DNA of 40,306 nt from UBA5070 sp039798065 (GTDB taxonomy: Bacteria > Fibrobacterota > Fibrobacteria > UBA5070): the NCBI GenBank assembly GCA_039798065.1, contig JBDKGS010000006.1, positions 1 to 40,306 of the forward strand, written 5' to 3'. Shown piece by piece: positions 1-8,987 of the stretch. The position numbers were made by a program, and so were the translations under genes. The notes beneath the pieces were generated by a model. It was not told the origin of the DNA, ran no database searches, and worked only from the letters and a program-made list of their open reading frames with translations. The number at the start of each line of letters is the position of its first letter. Positions within the stretch are counted from its first letter, which is position 1.

Positions 1-1
1 A

Positions 2-1132
2 CGCGCCGATGCTTCGAAGCACCAGGGTGATTTCCGCAAGATCGTGTCCGGCGTGAACGACACGTTGGATGCTGTGATCGGTCCTGTCAATGAAGCGGCC
101 CAGGTATTAGAAAAGGTGGCTGCCCGTGACTTGACGGCGAGAATGCTGGGCAACTATGCCGGCGATCTGGCCAAGATCAAGGACTCCATGAATCTCGCCG
201 TGGAAAACCTGGAAAGCGCACTCTCGCAAGTGGGCGAGGCGACGGAACAGGTCGCCGGAGCGTCGGGACAGATTTCGTCGGGGAGCCAATCGCTGGCCCA
301 AGGCGCCAACGAACAGGCCGGTTCGCTGGAAGAAGTCTCGGCGAGTTTGGAGGAAATGGCCAGCATGACGCGCCAGAGCGCCGACAACGCCAACGCCGCC
401 AAGTTGTTGGCTAGCGAAGCGAACGATCACGCCAGCACCGGCACCGACGCCATGGCTCGCATGAGCACCGCGATCGTGAAGATCAAGGACAGCTCCGACC
501 AGACGGCAAAAATCGTCAAAACCATCGACGAGATCGCGATGCAAACCAACCTGTTGGCGCTCAACGCCGCGGTGGAAGCCGCGCGTGCGGGTGAAGCTGG
601 ACGCGGATTCGCGGTGGTCGCCGAGGAAGTGCGAAACCTCGCCCAACGATCGGCGCAAGCGGCCAAGAATACCGCCGACATGATCGCGGAATCTGTCAAG
701 AACGCCGAGGCGGGTGTGAAGATCTCGCAGGAGGTTTCGGTGTCGTTCGACAAGATTTCCACCAGCGCCAGGAAGGTGAACGACCTCATCGGCGAGATCG
801 CTTCGGCAAGCAAGGAGCAAGCCCAAGGGATCAAGGAAGTGGGAACCGCCGTGAGCCAGATGGACAAGGTGACGCAGCAGAACGCCGCCAACGCCGAGGA
901 ATCGGCCAGCGCTTCGGAAGAGCTGTCGAGCCAGGCCGAAGAGCTTCAGGCGATGGTGGGGCAGTTCAAGATCGCCCGTTCCGCAAAGGCGGCCTCGACT
1001 TCCCAAAAATCCGACAAATTCCGTCAGCTCATGGACCACAGCAAGCGTGTGTCGCTCGACGACCGCTCCACACGCAAGATCCGTCACGACGCGCCTGTCG
1101 CGATGGATGCCGAACGTCTCGCCGAATTCTGA
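2..1132 (+). CDS. Methyl-accepting chemotaxis protein, 3' part (5' end outside window)
   Basis: This is the C-terminal part of a chemoreceptor. The frame is open from base 2 and its first residues match the HAMP-like repeat of the receptor at 1714, so the real start lies upstream and the GTG at 44 is only internal. After one HAMP-like unit comes the cytoplasmic signalling coiled coil, with the hairpin tip (QTNLLALNAAVEAARAGE) that contacts CheA and CheW. The glutamine/glutamate-rich helices on each side are the expected CheR/CheB methylation region. The protein ends in an acidic tail finishing LAEF, similar to the LREF end of the next receptor; such tails can tether CheR or CheB. CheW follows after 36 bp, so it is probably cotranscribed. 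The sensor domain is not visible, so the ligand is unknown. Confidence 0.93.
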   Translation, partial: RADASKHQGDFRKIVSGVNDTLDAVIGPVNEAAQVLEKVAARDLTARMLGNYAGDLAKIKDSMNLAVENLESALSQVGEATEQVAGASGQISSGSQSLAQGANEQAGSLEEVSASLEEMASMTRQSADNANAAKLLASEANDHASTGTDAMARMSTAIVKIKDSSDQTAKIVKTIDEIAMQTNLLALNAAVEAARAGEAGRGFAVVAEEVRNLAQRSAQAAKNTADMIAESVKNAEAGVKISQEVSVSFDKISTSARKVNDLIGEIASASKEQAQGIKEVGTAVSQMDKVTQQNAANAEESASASEELSSQAEELQAMVGQFKIARSAKAASTSQKSDKFRQLMDHSKRVSLDDRSTRKIRHDAPVAMDAERLAEF

Positions 1133-1168
1133 TCCAACCTTTCAAGACCCACGCAACGGAGGAATGAC

Positions 1169-1681
1169 ATGTCCGCAACAATGGAGAAGGAAATCGTCGG
1201 ATCGGCCCGCGCACGCGCAGGCAAGTATCTGACCTTCAAACTGGGTTCGGAGGAATTCGGACTCGAGATCCTGAAAGTCCAGGAAATCATCCAGATGCAA
1301 TCCATCACCCGGGTACCTCGTACGCCGGAATTTGTCCGAGGGGTGATCAACCTGCGCGGCAAAGTGATTCCTGTGGTGGATTTGCGACTGAAATTCGGGA
1401 TGGAATCGACCGAAGACACCGAACGCACCTGCATCGTGGTGGTGCAGATCCGCAGCGCGACCAGCGTGGTGGTGATGGGGACCATCATCGACGAGGTCCG
1501 CGAGGTGTTGGACATCCCCGAAGCGAGCATCGAAGATACGCCAAGCTTTGGCACCAGCATCGACACCGAGTTCATTCTGGGAATGGGCAAGATCGGTCAG
1601 AATGTCAAGATCCTGCTGGATATCGACAAGGTCCTGTCCGCCCAGGAAATCTCCCATGTCACGGCTGCCGCACACACTTGA
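1169..1681 (+). CDS. cheW: CheW chemotaxis coupling protein
   Basis: A 170-residue CheW-domain protein, the scaffold that links chemoreceptors to the CheA kinase in polar arrays. The family pattern is clear: a beta-barrel opening around YLTFKLGSEEFGLEILKVQE, then RVPRTPEFVRGVINLRGKVI, a VVDLRLKFG segment, and a C-terminal half ending in ILLDIDKVLS. It consists of one CheW domain with a short N-terminal extension and no kinase or receiver part. The ATG is preceded by GGAGG with normal spacing. It lies between two receptors, which suggests that it serves this cluster. No CheA is present in the window, so the partner kinase must be encoded elsewhere. Confidence 0.96.
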   Translation: MSATMEKEIVGSARARAGKYLTFKLGSEEFGLEILKVQEIIQMQSITRVPRTPEFVRGVINLRGKVIPVVDLRLKFGMESTEDTERTCIVVVQIRSATSVVVMGTIIDEVREVLDIPEASIEDTPSFGTSIDTEFILGMGKIGQNVKILLDIDKVLSAQEISHVTAAAHT

Positions 1682-1713
1682 TCGCTAGAAACAGAAAGAC
1701 CGGAGGATAGAAC

Positions 1714-4227
1714 ATGTTCGGAAATATGAAGATCGGCGCCAAGCTCGCCATCGGCTTTGGATCCGTCCTGGCGCTTCTGCTGGGGATCGTGGTCTACGGG
1801 CTTTCGAATGTCGCTGAATTGAACAGCGGGATCCACTTGGTGGTGGAGGACCGGATGGTCAAAACCCGTCAAGCCAACGATGTGGTGGCGGAGATGAACA
1901 CCACTGCGCGTGCGCTGCGAAACGCCTTCTTGATGACGGATTCGGCGGCCATCAAGACCGAGTTGGGTCGGATCCAGGACGCCACCCTGGTCGTCAAGGC
2001 CAAACTCGATTCGCTGGAAGAGAGCATCAAGAGCGAAGAAGGCAAGAAGCATGTCGCGGCCGTCATGGAAGCGCGTAATGCCTACGTCCCCGTTCGGGAA
2101 AAGACCATAGACCTGGCCAAATCCGGCAAGCGCGACGAAGCCTTGGCGCTTTTGATGGGTGATCAGCGGAAGTTGTACAACGATTATTTGGAAAAGGTCA
2201 CCGATCTGATCGATTTCCAAACCGATCTCGCGAATAAGGATGGCGAAGATGCCGCTGCCATGGCTGGCAAGACCCGCACCATGTTGATGGTCTTGGCGGG
2301 AAGCGCTTTGGGCCTTGGCTTGTTGTTGGCCTTCATCATCACGACATCCATCACGGGCCCGATGCGCAAGGTGATGGATGCCGCCGAAAAGATCAGCCGT
2401 GGTGATGTCGACGTGGACGTTTCGTCCAACGCCACAGACGAAGTAGGCAGGCTGATGCAGACCATGGCGAAGATGGTAGCCGTTCTCAAGAGTCTGATTA
2501 GCGACATGAAACACATGTCCAGCGAGCACGATCGCGGCGAGATCGACGCGGCAATGGTCCCTGAAAAGTTCGATGGAGCCTTCAAGGAAATGGCCAAAGG
2601 GGTCAACGACATGGTGTTCGGTCACATCGCCGTCAAGAAGAAGGCCATGGCCTGCGTCAAGTCGTTCGGCGAAGGCGATTTTGACGCACCGTTGGAAAAA
2701 TTCCCTGGCAAGAAGGTCTTCATCAACGACACCATCGAGCAGGTGCGCACGAACTTGAAGGCGTTGATCGCCGACGCAAGCATGTTGTCCAAAGCAGCCG
2801 TGGAAGGCCGTTTGTCGACTCGTGCCGATGCCAGCAAGCATCAAGGCGACTTCCGCAAGATCGTCGCTGGCGTGAACGATACTCTGGACGCCGTGATCGG
2901 GCCTCTGAACGTCGCGGCAAAATATGTCGACGACATCTCGAAGGGAAATATCCCCGCCAAGATCACCGACACCTACAACGGCGATTTCAATACGCTCAAG
3001 AACAACCTCAACACTTGCGTGGAGGCGGTGAACGCCCTGGTTGCCGATGCCGGTTTGCTGGTGAAGGCCGCGGTGGAAGGACGTCTGCAGACTCGTGCCG
3101 ATGCCTCCAAGCACAACGGCGATTTCCGCAAGATCGTCCAAGGTGTCAATGAAACGTTGGACGCCGTGATTGGACCGGTCAACGAAGCCGCTCAGGTTTT
3201 GGAGAAGGTCGCTGCCCGCGATCTGACCGCAAGAATGTTGGGGAATTATGCCGGTGACCTCGCCAAGATCAAGAACTCCTTGAACCTGGCTGTGGAGAAT
3301 CTGGAAACCGCCATGGGCCAAGTGGGCGAAGCCACCCAGCAAGTGGCCAGCGCCTCCGGACAAATTTCGTCGGGAAGCCAGTCGCTGGCGCAGGGCGCAA
3401 ACGAACAAGCCAGTTCCTTGGAAGAGGTGTCCGCATCGCTGGAAGAAATGTCCAGCATGACCCGCCAGAACGCCGACAACGCCCTTGCGGCCAAGAATCT
3501 GGCAGGCGAAGCCGATGGCAACGCCAAGGTGGGCACCGAAGCGATGGCCCGCATGAGCCGGTCCATCAACCGGATCAAGGAAAGTTCCGACCAGACGGCA
3601 AAAATTGTCAAGACGATCGACGAAATCGCGATGCAGACGAACCTGCTCGCCTTGAACGCCGCGGTGGAAGCCGCACGTGCAGGCGAAGCGGGACGCGGGT
3701 TCGCGGTGGTGGCCGAAGAAGTGCGCAACCTGGCGCAACGCTCGGCCCAGGCTGCCAAGAATACAGCCGACATGATCGGCGAGTCGGTGAAGAACGCGGA
3801 AGAAGGCGTGAAGATTTCCGACGAAGTGTCGGTGTCGTTCGAGAAAATCGCCCAAAGCTCCAAGAAGGTGAACGACCTGATCGCCGAGATCGCCGCGGCC
3901 AGCAAGGAGCAGTCGACCGGCATCAAGGAAGTCAACGACGCCGTGGGGCAGATGGACAAGGTCACGCAGCAGAACGCCGCCAACGCCGAGGAATCGGCGA
4001 GCGCGTCGGAAGAGCTGTCGAGCCAGGCCCAGGAACTGCAGGCCATGGTGGCGCAGTTCAAGATCACCGGCGGAAACTCCACGCGGCCCAAGGCCATCGC
4101 CCACGCCAAACGGCCCGCATTGCCCCCACCGAGTTCGCACCACAAGGCTCCCGGTCCCAAGTCGGCAAAACTTGTCAGCTCCGACGAGATGATCCCGATG
4201 GACGACGACGCCTTGCGCGAATTCTGA
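1714..4227 (+). CDS. Poly-HAMP methyl-accepting chemotaxis protein with periplasmic four-helix-type sensor
   Basis: A full-length 837-residue chemoreceptor. TM1 lies at about residues 10-30, a helical periplasmic sensor region at about 31-188, and TM2 at about 190-212. The first HAMP follows directly after TM2. Residues about 350-441 and 442-533 are two copies of a 92-residue module (each with an AAVEGRL-TRADASKH-GDFRKIV core), so the linker is a chain of HAMP-like units. The signalling hairpin tip is near residues 637-665. The tail is basic/proline-rich and then acidic, ending ALREF. An SD sequence (GGAGG) precedes the ATG. The C-terminal half is nearly identical in protein to the receptor at the left edge but differs at many synonymous sites, which suggests an older duplication under protein-level constraint. 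The ligand cannot be read from the sequence. Confidence 0.95.
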   Translation: MFGNMKIGAKLAIGFGSVLALLLGIVVYGLSNVAELNSGIHLVVEDRMVKTRQANDVVAEMNTTARALRNAFLMTDSAAIKTELGRIQDATLVVKAKLDSLEESIKSEEGKKHVAAVMEARNAYVPVREKTIDLAKSGKRDEALALLMGDQRKLYNDYLEKVTDLIDFQTDLANKDGEDAAAMAGKTRTMLMVLAGSALGLGLLLAFIITTSITGPMRKVMDAAEKISRGDVDVDVSSNATDEVGRLMQTMAKMVAVLKSLISDMKHMSSEHDRGEIDAAMVPEKFDGAFKEMAKGVNDMVFGHIAVKKKAMACVKSFGEGDFDAPLEKFPGKKVFINDTIEQVRTNLKALIADASMLSKAAVEGRLSTRADASKHQGDFRKIVAGVNDTLDAVIGPLNVAAKYVDDISKGNIPAKITDTYNGDFNTLKNNLNTCVEAVNALVADAGLLVKAAVEGRLQTRADASKHNGDFRKIVQGVNETLDAVIGPVNEAAQVLEKVAARDLTARMLGNYAGDLAKIKNSLNLAVENLETAMGQVGEATQQVASASGQISSGSQSLAQGANEQASSLEEVSASLEEMSSMTRQNADNALAAKNLAGEADGNAKVGTEAMARMSRSINRIKESSDQTAKIVKTIDEIAMQTNLLALNAAVEAARAGEAGRGFAVVAEEVRNLAQRSAQAAKNTADMIGESVKNAEEGVKISDEVSVSFEKIAQSSKKVNDLIAEIAAASKEQSTGIKEVNDAVGQMDKVTQQNAANAEESASASEELSSQAQELQAMVAQFKITGGNSTRPKAIAHAKRPALPPPSSHHKAPGPKSAKLVSSDEMIPMDDDALREF

Positions 4228-4263
4228 CCGGTAGGTCGGACTTGAGCGGATGAGGATCACGGA

Positions 4264-4292
4264 CCGCCCCGCACATCGGAAGTGCGGGGCGG
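4264..4292 (+). terminator. Strong 11-bp hairpin between two chemoreceptor genes
   Basis: CCGCCCCGCAC (4264-4274) pairs perfectly with GTGCGGGGCGG (4282-4292) around a 7-nt loop, 37 bp after the stop of the upstream receptor. No T-tract follows on either strand, so it is not a classic intrinsic terminator. It could be a partial terminator, a 3'-end stabiliser or a segment boundary that lets the downstream operon be expressed at a different level. Confidence 0.5.
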
Positions 4293-4382
4293 CTTCGGGC
4301 AAAGAAGGACAGTAGCGGAAGCCTCGAAGCGCGCCTTCGGGGAATCCAACCTAGGATCGTTACGGAGAGGAGCGAATTGGAT

Positions 4383-7193
4383 ATGTCGATGAGAATGCGG
4401 ATCTTGCTCGTGGCTCTCCTCCCGTTGTTGGCATTCGTGGCCCAAAGCACGCGCTTGTACGTCGCTGCGAACCAGGAACACGATATCGCCGAATCGATGC
4501 ATGCGAACATCACGGTGTTGGACAGCCTTTCCTTGGCCGTCCACGAACTGCAAAAGGAGAGAGGCATTTCTTCCCTGTACGCATCGGGTGGAACCGAGCG
4601 CGCCCAGGTGGAAAGCCAACGTGCACATTCCGATAGAACTCTGGAGGGGCTGGCCCTTGCGCTCGCCGCTTCGACCCTTCCCGCCGAAAAAACAGATGCC
4701 GCTGTGAAGGCGCTGAAGGAGCTGCCTTCCTTGCGAACATCCACCGATGCCAAAGCCGATCCCGCCTCGATCCGCAAGGGTTACACGGTCCTGATCAAAG
4801 GCATTCTGGGCATCTACAAGGCGGCGATCGCCGCGCCATCCACCAAAGGTATCGGCAAGGTGGTGACAAGTTTTGCCATCCTCGAAGAGGCCAAGGAAGC
4901 TACGGGTCGCTTGCGGGCCCTGGCGTCGTCCTTGGTGGCGATCGACAAACCGCTGGATATCGACAAAATCCGTCAGCTCATGGAACTTCATGCCGCCATC
5001 GACGGCAATTTGGGTTCGCCGGGCCTGGCATTGGGAGCCGACGCCAAGGAGGCGCTGGCGAAACTCGCGGCGTCCGAAAACAACAAGGAAGCCGAGCGGA
5101 TCTTCTGGATCTTGATCGCGAAGTCCTCGACGGGAGGCTACGGCGTTTCGGGCAAACAGTGTTTCGAGGCCTACACCCGCCGGATCGACGAGCTCCAGGC
5201 GTTCTTGCGGCCGCAATACACGCTGGTGGAAGCGCGTGCGCAGGAACTGCACGATTCCAGCCAGTCCAGCCAGGCGTTGGCGATCGGGTCCGCCGGCGCG
5301 CTCTCCCTGCTCCTTCTGGGCTTCGTGATCGTCACCGTCCGCAATCTGCGCCACCGCGTGGAGCGATTGAACGAGGTTGCGGATCGCGTCTCGCACGGCG
5401 ATCTTCGCGAGGTGCCGAAGGTGACAGGAAACGACGAGTTCGATCGCTTGATGATTTCGATGGGACGCATGGTGGAAAGGATCGGCGCATTGCTCGCCGA
5501 GATCGCCACGATGTCGAAGGACCACGATGCGGGTGAGATCGATCGAGTTGTCGCGGTGGAACGCTTCGAGGGCGCATTCCGAAACGTTGCCGAGGGCGTG
5601 AACGCGATGGTCGGTGGCCATATCGCGGTGAAAAAGAAGGCCATGGCCTGTGTGAAGGCATTTGGAGATGGCGATTTCGATTTCCCGCTGGAAAAATTCC
5701 CGGGTAAAAAAGCGTTCATCAACGACACGATCGAACAGATGCGCGCCAATCTGAAAGCGCTGATCCGGGACGCCTCCATGTTGTCCCAGGCGGCGATCGA
5801 AGGAAAGCTTTCCGTGCGCGCCGACGCAACGCAACACCACGGCGATTTTGCCAAGATTGTGCAAGGTGTGAACGGTACGTTGGACGCCGTGATCGGGCCG
5901 CTGAACGTCGCGGCAAAATATGTCGATCGGATCTCGAAGGGCGATATCCCTCCCAAGATTACCGATCCTTACAACGGTGATTTCAACGCGATCAAGCTGA
6001 ACCTGAATACATGCATCGAAGCCGTAGGCCGGCTCGTGGAAGATTCCGTCGCACTGGCCAAGGCCGGTGTGGAAGGACGGCTGCAGACCCGGGCCGATGC
6101 AGGCCAGCACCAGGGCGATTTCGCCAGGATCGTGCAAGGAGTGAACGACACCCTCGATGCTGTGATCGGGCCCGTCACCGAAGCGACCCAGGTGCTGGAA
6201 GCGATCGCGGAGCGCGACCTGACCGCGAGGGTGCAAGGGAATTACGCTGGAGATCTGGGGCGCATCAAGATCGCGTTGAACACGGCGGTCTCGAATCTGG
6301 AAACGGCCTTGACGCAAGTGGGAGATGCCTCCAGCCAAGTGACAGGCGCTGCTGGACAGATTTCGTCGGGTAGCCAGTCGTTGGCCCAGGGCGCGAACGA
6401 ACAGGCGAGCTCGCTGGAAGAGGTGTCGGCAAGCCTGGAGGAAATGGCCGGATCCACGCGCCAGAACGCGGACAACGCCATGACCGCCAAGAACCTGGCC
6501 GCCGAGGCCGACAACAACGCGCGGACCGGTATCGCCGCGATGGCGCGCATGAGCGATTCCATCCAAAAAATCAAAGCGGGATCGGACCAGACCGCGAAGA
6601 TCATCAAGACCATCGATGAAATCGCGATGCAGACCAACCTCCTGGCCCTGAACGCCGCGGTGGAAGCCGCTCGCGCGGGCGAGGCCGGGAAGGGCTTCGC
6701 GGTGGTCGCCGAAGAAGTTCGAAATCTGGCCCAGCGATCGGCGCAGGCGGCCAAGAACACCGCCGACATGATCGGCGAGTCGGTGAAGGATGCCGAGCAG
6801 GGCGTGAAGATCTCGCTGGAAGTCGCGAGTTCGTTCGACCTGATCGCCACCGGATCGAAGAAGGTCAACGACTTGATCGCCGAGATCGCCGCAGCCAGCA
6901 AAGAGCAATCGCAAGGCATCCGTGAAATCAACGACGCGGTGACCCAGATGGACAAGCTCACCCAGCAGAACGCCGCAAATGCGCTGGAATCGGCCAGCGC
7001 CTCCGAGGAGCTTTCCAGCCAGGCCATGGAGCTGCAATCCATGGTCGGGCAATTCCGCATTTCCGAGGTAAGACGGAATCTGTCGATCGACGTTCCCAGG
7101 ACGCGCGTACGGATTGGACAAAAAACGTCATCGTCGTCGAAGTCCGCCTCTGTGTTCCTGGGGCTCGATGGATCCGAAGGCGTGTCGCCATGA
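4383..7193 (+). CDS. Poly-HAMP chemoreceptor with nitrate/nitrite-sensing (NIT-type) domain
   Basis: A chemoreceptor of about 936 residues. The N-terminal sensor, after a short TM near residues 8-22, carries the NIT-family hallmark LAVHELQKERGISSLY. In known members this all-helical domain binds nitrate or nitrite; the ligand here is inferred. TM2 is at about residues 298-320. A HAMP and a chain of HAMP-like modules homologous to those of the previous receptor follow, then the signalling hairpin near residues 743-770. The GGAGAGGAG stretch at 4364-4372 serves either the ATG at 4383 (10 nt away) or an in-frame TTG at 4377 (4 nt away); I prefer the ATG. The C-terminus (GLDGSEGVSP) lacks the LxEF end of the other two receptors. 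The stop overlaps the ATG of the next gene. Confidence 0.93.
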   Translation: MSMRMRILLVALLPLLAFVAQSTRLYVAANQEHDIAESMHANITVLDSLSLAVHELQKERGISSLYASGGTERAQVESQRAHSDRTLEGLALALAASTLPAEKTDAAVKALKELPSLRTSTDAKADPASIRKGYTVLIKGILGIYKAAIAAPSTKGIGKVVTSFAILEEAKEATGRLRALASSLVAIDKPLDIDKIRQLMELHAAIDGNLGSPGLALGADAKEALAKLAASENNKEAERIFWILIAKSSTGGYGVSGKQCFEAYTRRIDELQAFLRPQYTLVEARAQELHDSSQSSQALAIGSAGALSLLLLGFVIVTVRNLRHRVERLNEVADRVSHGDLREVPKVTGNDEFDRLMISMGRMVERIGALLAEIATMSKDHDAGEIDRVVAVERFEGAFRNVAEGVNAMVGGHIAVKKKAMACVKAFGDGDFDFPLEKFPGKKAFINDTIEQMRANLKALIRDASMLSQAAIEGKLSVRADATQHHGDFAKIVQGVNGTLDAVIGPLNVAAKYVDRISKGDIPPKITDPYNGDFNAIKLNLNTCIEAVGRLVEDSVALAKAGVEGRLQTRADAGQHQGDFARIVQGVNDTLDAVIGPVTEATQVLEAIAERDLTARVQGNYAGDLGRIKIALNTAVSNLETALTQVGDASSQVTGAAGQISSGSQSLAQGANEQASSLEEVSASLEEMAGSTRQNADNAMTAKNLAAEADNNARTGIAAMARMSDSIQKIKAGSDQTAKIIKTIDEIAMQTNLLALNAAVEAARAGEAGKGFAVVAEEVRNLAQRSAQAAKNTADMIGESVKDAEQGVKISLEVASSFDLIATGSKKVNDLIAEIAAASKEQSQGIREINDAVTQMDKLTQQNAANALESASASEELSSQAMELQSMVGQFRISEVRRNLSIDVPRTRVRIGQKTSSSSKSASVFLGLDGSEGVSP

Positions 7194-7681
7194 TGGATCG
7201 GCGCAACGGGGGAGTGGATCTCGAAGGCGTCCTGGTGGGGCCTGGCGAGCTCGCCGTGGTGCTCGACGGTTCCCGTCTGGTGTCGGTGGTGGGAGCGGGC
7301 GTGGCCGTGTGCCTGTGGGCCGAGGGACGCCAGGTCGCGGCCATGGCGCATTTTCTGGAACCCCGCACCGGCGACGCCGACAGATCGTTCGCGCGCTACG
7401 GGAACGTGGCGGTTCCGGAAGTGGTACGATTGGTGCGCGATGAAGATCCACACGGCACCATCGAAGCCCAGATTTTTGGCGGTGCACAGGAGTACCAGGG
7501 CGACCTGCGGGGAGAACGCAATCTCGACATGGCCGAGATGGTCTTGGCCAAGCGGCGGATCGAGGTCAGTTCGCGCGATGTTGGCGGCACCAAAGGGCGC
7601 AAGGTCGTGTTCGACGGCAAGACCGGTCAGGTCGCCGTCATGAAGGTGCACAAGCTGCGCAAGGAGGATTGGCAAGCATGA
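7190..7681 (+). CDS. CheD-like protein lacking the catalytic cysteine
   Basis: A 163-residue protein with a clear CheD fold signature: AHFLEP around His54, IEAQIFGGA, GERN, and DVGGTKGRKVVFD near the C-terminus. CheD normally deamidates glutamines in chemoreceptors using Cys-His-Thr. In the usual LGSCV segment this protein reads VGAGVAV, so Gly37 sits where the catalytic cysteine should be. The spacing to His54 (17 residues) equals the Cys30-His47 spacing of the canonical CheD at 8487, which supports the alignment. It is probably inactive as a deamidase and may bind receptors or the CheX-like protein as a regulator. It overlaps both neighbours by 4 bp (ATGA), so it is translationally coupled and not a stray fragment. 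Alternative start at 7193. Confidence 0.82.
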   Translation: MMDRRNGGVDLEGVLVGPGELAVVLDGSRLVSVVGAGVAVCLWAEGRQVAAMAHFLEPRTGDADRSFARYGNVAVPEVVRLVRDEDPHGTIEAQIFGGAQEYQGDLRGERNLDMAEMVLAKRRIEVSSRDVGGTKGRKVVFDGKTGQVAVMKVHKLRKEDWQA

Positions 7682-8490
7682 GCGCCACCGATATCCAGAA
7701 CCACCACTACGAAGAGATCCGCGAGCTCGTGTATCGCAAGGCCGGGATGTCGTTGGGGGAATCGCGCCAGGCGCTTGTCCAGGCGCGCCTGAGCAAGCGG
7801 CTGCGAGCCCTCCAGATCGACGACTTCGACGACTACCTCGCCTACCTTCGCAACGACGACACGGGGGAGGAGATCGTCCAGCTCCTTGACGTGATCTCCA
7901 CCAATTTCACCTCGTTCTTCCGCGAAGACAGGCACTTCCATCTTCTGACGGATATTGTCAAGGAAGCGGTGGCGAACAAGGCGCGGACGTTCCGCCTGTG
8001 GTGCGCCGCGGCCTCCACGGGCGAGGAACCCTACACGCTGTCGATGGTGGTCCAGGAAGCGGCCGCGGGGAAGATCCCGGACATCAAGATCCTGGCCACC
8101 GACATCTCCACGCGGGTGTTGAAATCGTGCCAGGAAGGCCGCTACGAGGAAGCGAAGGTCAAGACCGTCCCCGAGGCCAGTCGGAAACGCTGGTTCAGGA
8201 AGGAAGGCGACGACTATGTCGCGACTCCGGAATTGCGGGCGCCGTTGCGGTTCGCCCGCTTGAACCTCGCCGAGATTCCGTACCCCATGCAAGGACCATT
8301 CGATGTCATTTTCTGTCGTAACGTGATGATCTACTTCGACAAGGACGGCAGGACAAAATTCGTCCAACAGGCGAACCGGCTTCTTGCCCCAGGTGGAACG
8401 CTGGTGGTGGGGAGTTCCGAAAGCCTGGCGGGCATCGCCATCGGCATGGAAACGATCATGCCTTCGGTCTATCGGAAAGGCCACGCATGA
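7678..8490 (+). CDS. cheR: CheR chemoreceptor methyltransferase
   Basis: SAM-dependent methyltransferase that methylates glutamates on chemoreceptors. The 270-residue length is typical. An N-terminal helical CheR domain precedes the SAM-binding fold: WCAAASTGEEPYTLSM is motif I and DVIFCRNVMIYFD the post-motif segment. ISTNFTSFFRE in the N-terminal part matches the family's region before the catalytic domain. I chose the ATG at 7678, 10 nt after AAGGAGG and in ATGA overlap with the preceding CheD-like gene, over an in-frame TTG at 7669 that lies almost inside the SD. The stop overlaps the ATG of the next gene. Confidence 0.96.
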   Translation: MSATDIQNHHYEEIRELVYRKAGMSLGESRQALVQARLSKRLRALQIDDFDDYLAYLRNDDTGEEIVQLLDVISTNFTSFFREDRHFHLLTDIVKEAVANKARTFRLWCAAASTGEEPYTLSMVVQEAAAGKIPDIKILATDISTRVLKSCQEGRYEEAKVKTVPEASRKRWFRKEGDDYVATPELRAPLRFARLNLAEIPYPMQGPFDVIFCRNVMIYFDKDGRTKFVQQANRLLAPGGTLVVGSSESLAGIAIGMETIMPSVYRKGHA

Positions 8491-8969
8491 CCGACCGACT
8501 CGTCGTTGGTATTTCGGAACGCAGCTTCAGCTCCCAGGCCGGCGACCTCATCGTCACGCACGCCTTGGGTTCCTGCGTGGGCGTGGCCATCCACGACCCT
8601 GTCGCGAAGATCGGGGGGATCCTGCACTACATGCTTCCGTTGTCCAGTCTGGACCAGGAGAAGGCGCGGAAGAATCCGTTCATGTTCGGAGACTCGGGGA
8701 TACCCGCGTTTTTCCAGGAGGCCTATGCCTTGGGGGCGAACAAGGATCGGCTTCGCGTCGTGATCGCCGGTGGAGCCCGCGTGATCGAATCGGTGCAGAC
8801 GCTCGATATCGGAGCCCGCAACGTGGTGATCGCCCGGAAGTTGTTCTGGAAGAACAGCATCCTGATCGCCGCGGAAGACGTCGAAGGAAATCGTCCCAGA
8901 ACGATGTTCCTGGAAGTCGGGTCGGGAAAGACCTGGTTCACCACTCGTGGCGAAGTCCACGAGCTCTGA
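8487..8969 (+). CDS. cheD: CheD chemoreceptor glutamine deamidase
   Basis: A 160-residue CheD with the expected catalytic elements: HALGSCVGVAIHDP supplies the nucleophile Cys30, GGILHYMLP supplies His47, and Thr24 lies just before. Downstream are the family's GGA and RNVVIARKLFW segments. CheD converts specific receptor glutamines to glutamate and, in systems with CheC/CheX-type partners, connects receptor state to CheY-P turnover. It is coupled to cheR by a 4-bp overlap. It is the active-looking counterpart of the cysteine-less homologue at 7190; the two differ strongly in sequence, so they are not a recent duplication. Confidence 0.94.
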   Translation: MTDRLVVGISERSFSSQAGDLIVTHALGSCVGVAIHDPVAKIGGILHYMLPLSSLDQEKARKNPFMFGDSGIPAFFQEAYALGANKDRLRVVIAGGARVIESVQTLDIGARNVVIARKLFWKNSILIAAEDVEGNRPRTMFLEVGSGKTWFTTRGEVHEL

Positions 8970-8987
8970 GATTAAAGGAGAAAAGCG

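Noticed and set aside
107..7675. Long open frames on the - strand across the chemotaxis genes (for example 1597-4302 and 4257-7121)
   Set aside because: They are antisense to clear chemoreceptors, run through functional genes and intergenic gaps, have His/Gly/Arg-rich composition, and match nothing; they result from GC-rich codon bias.
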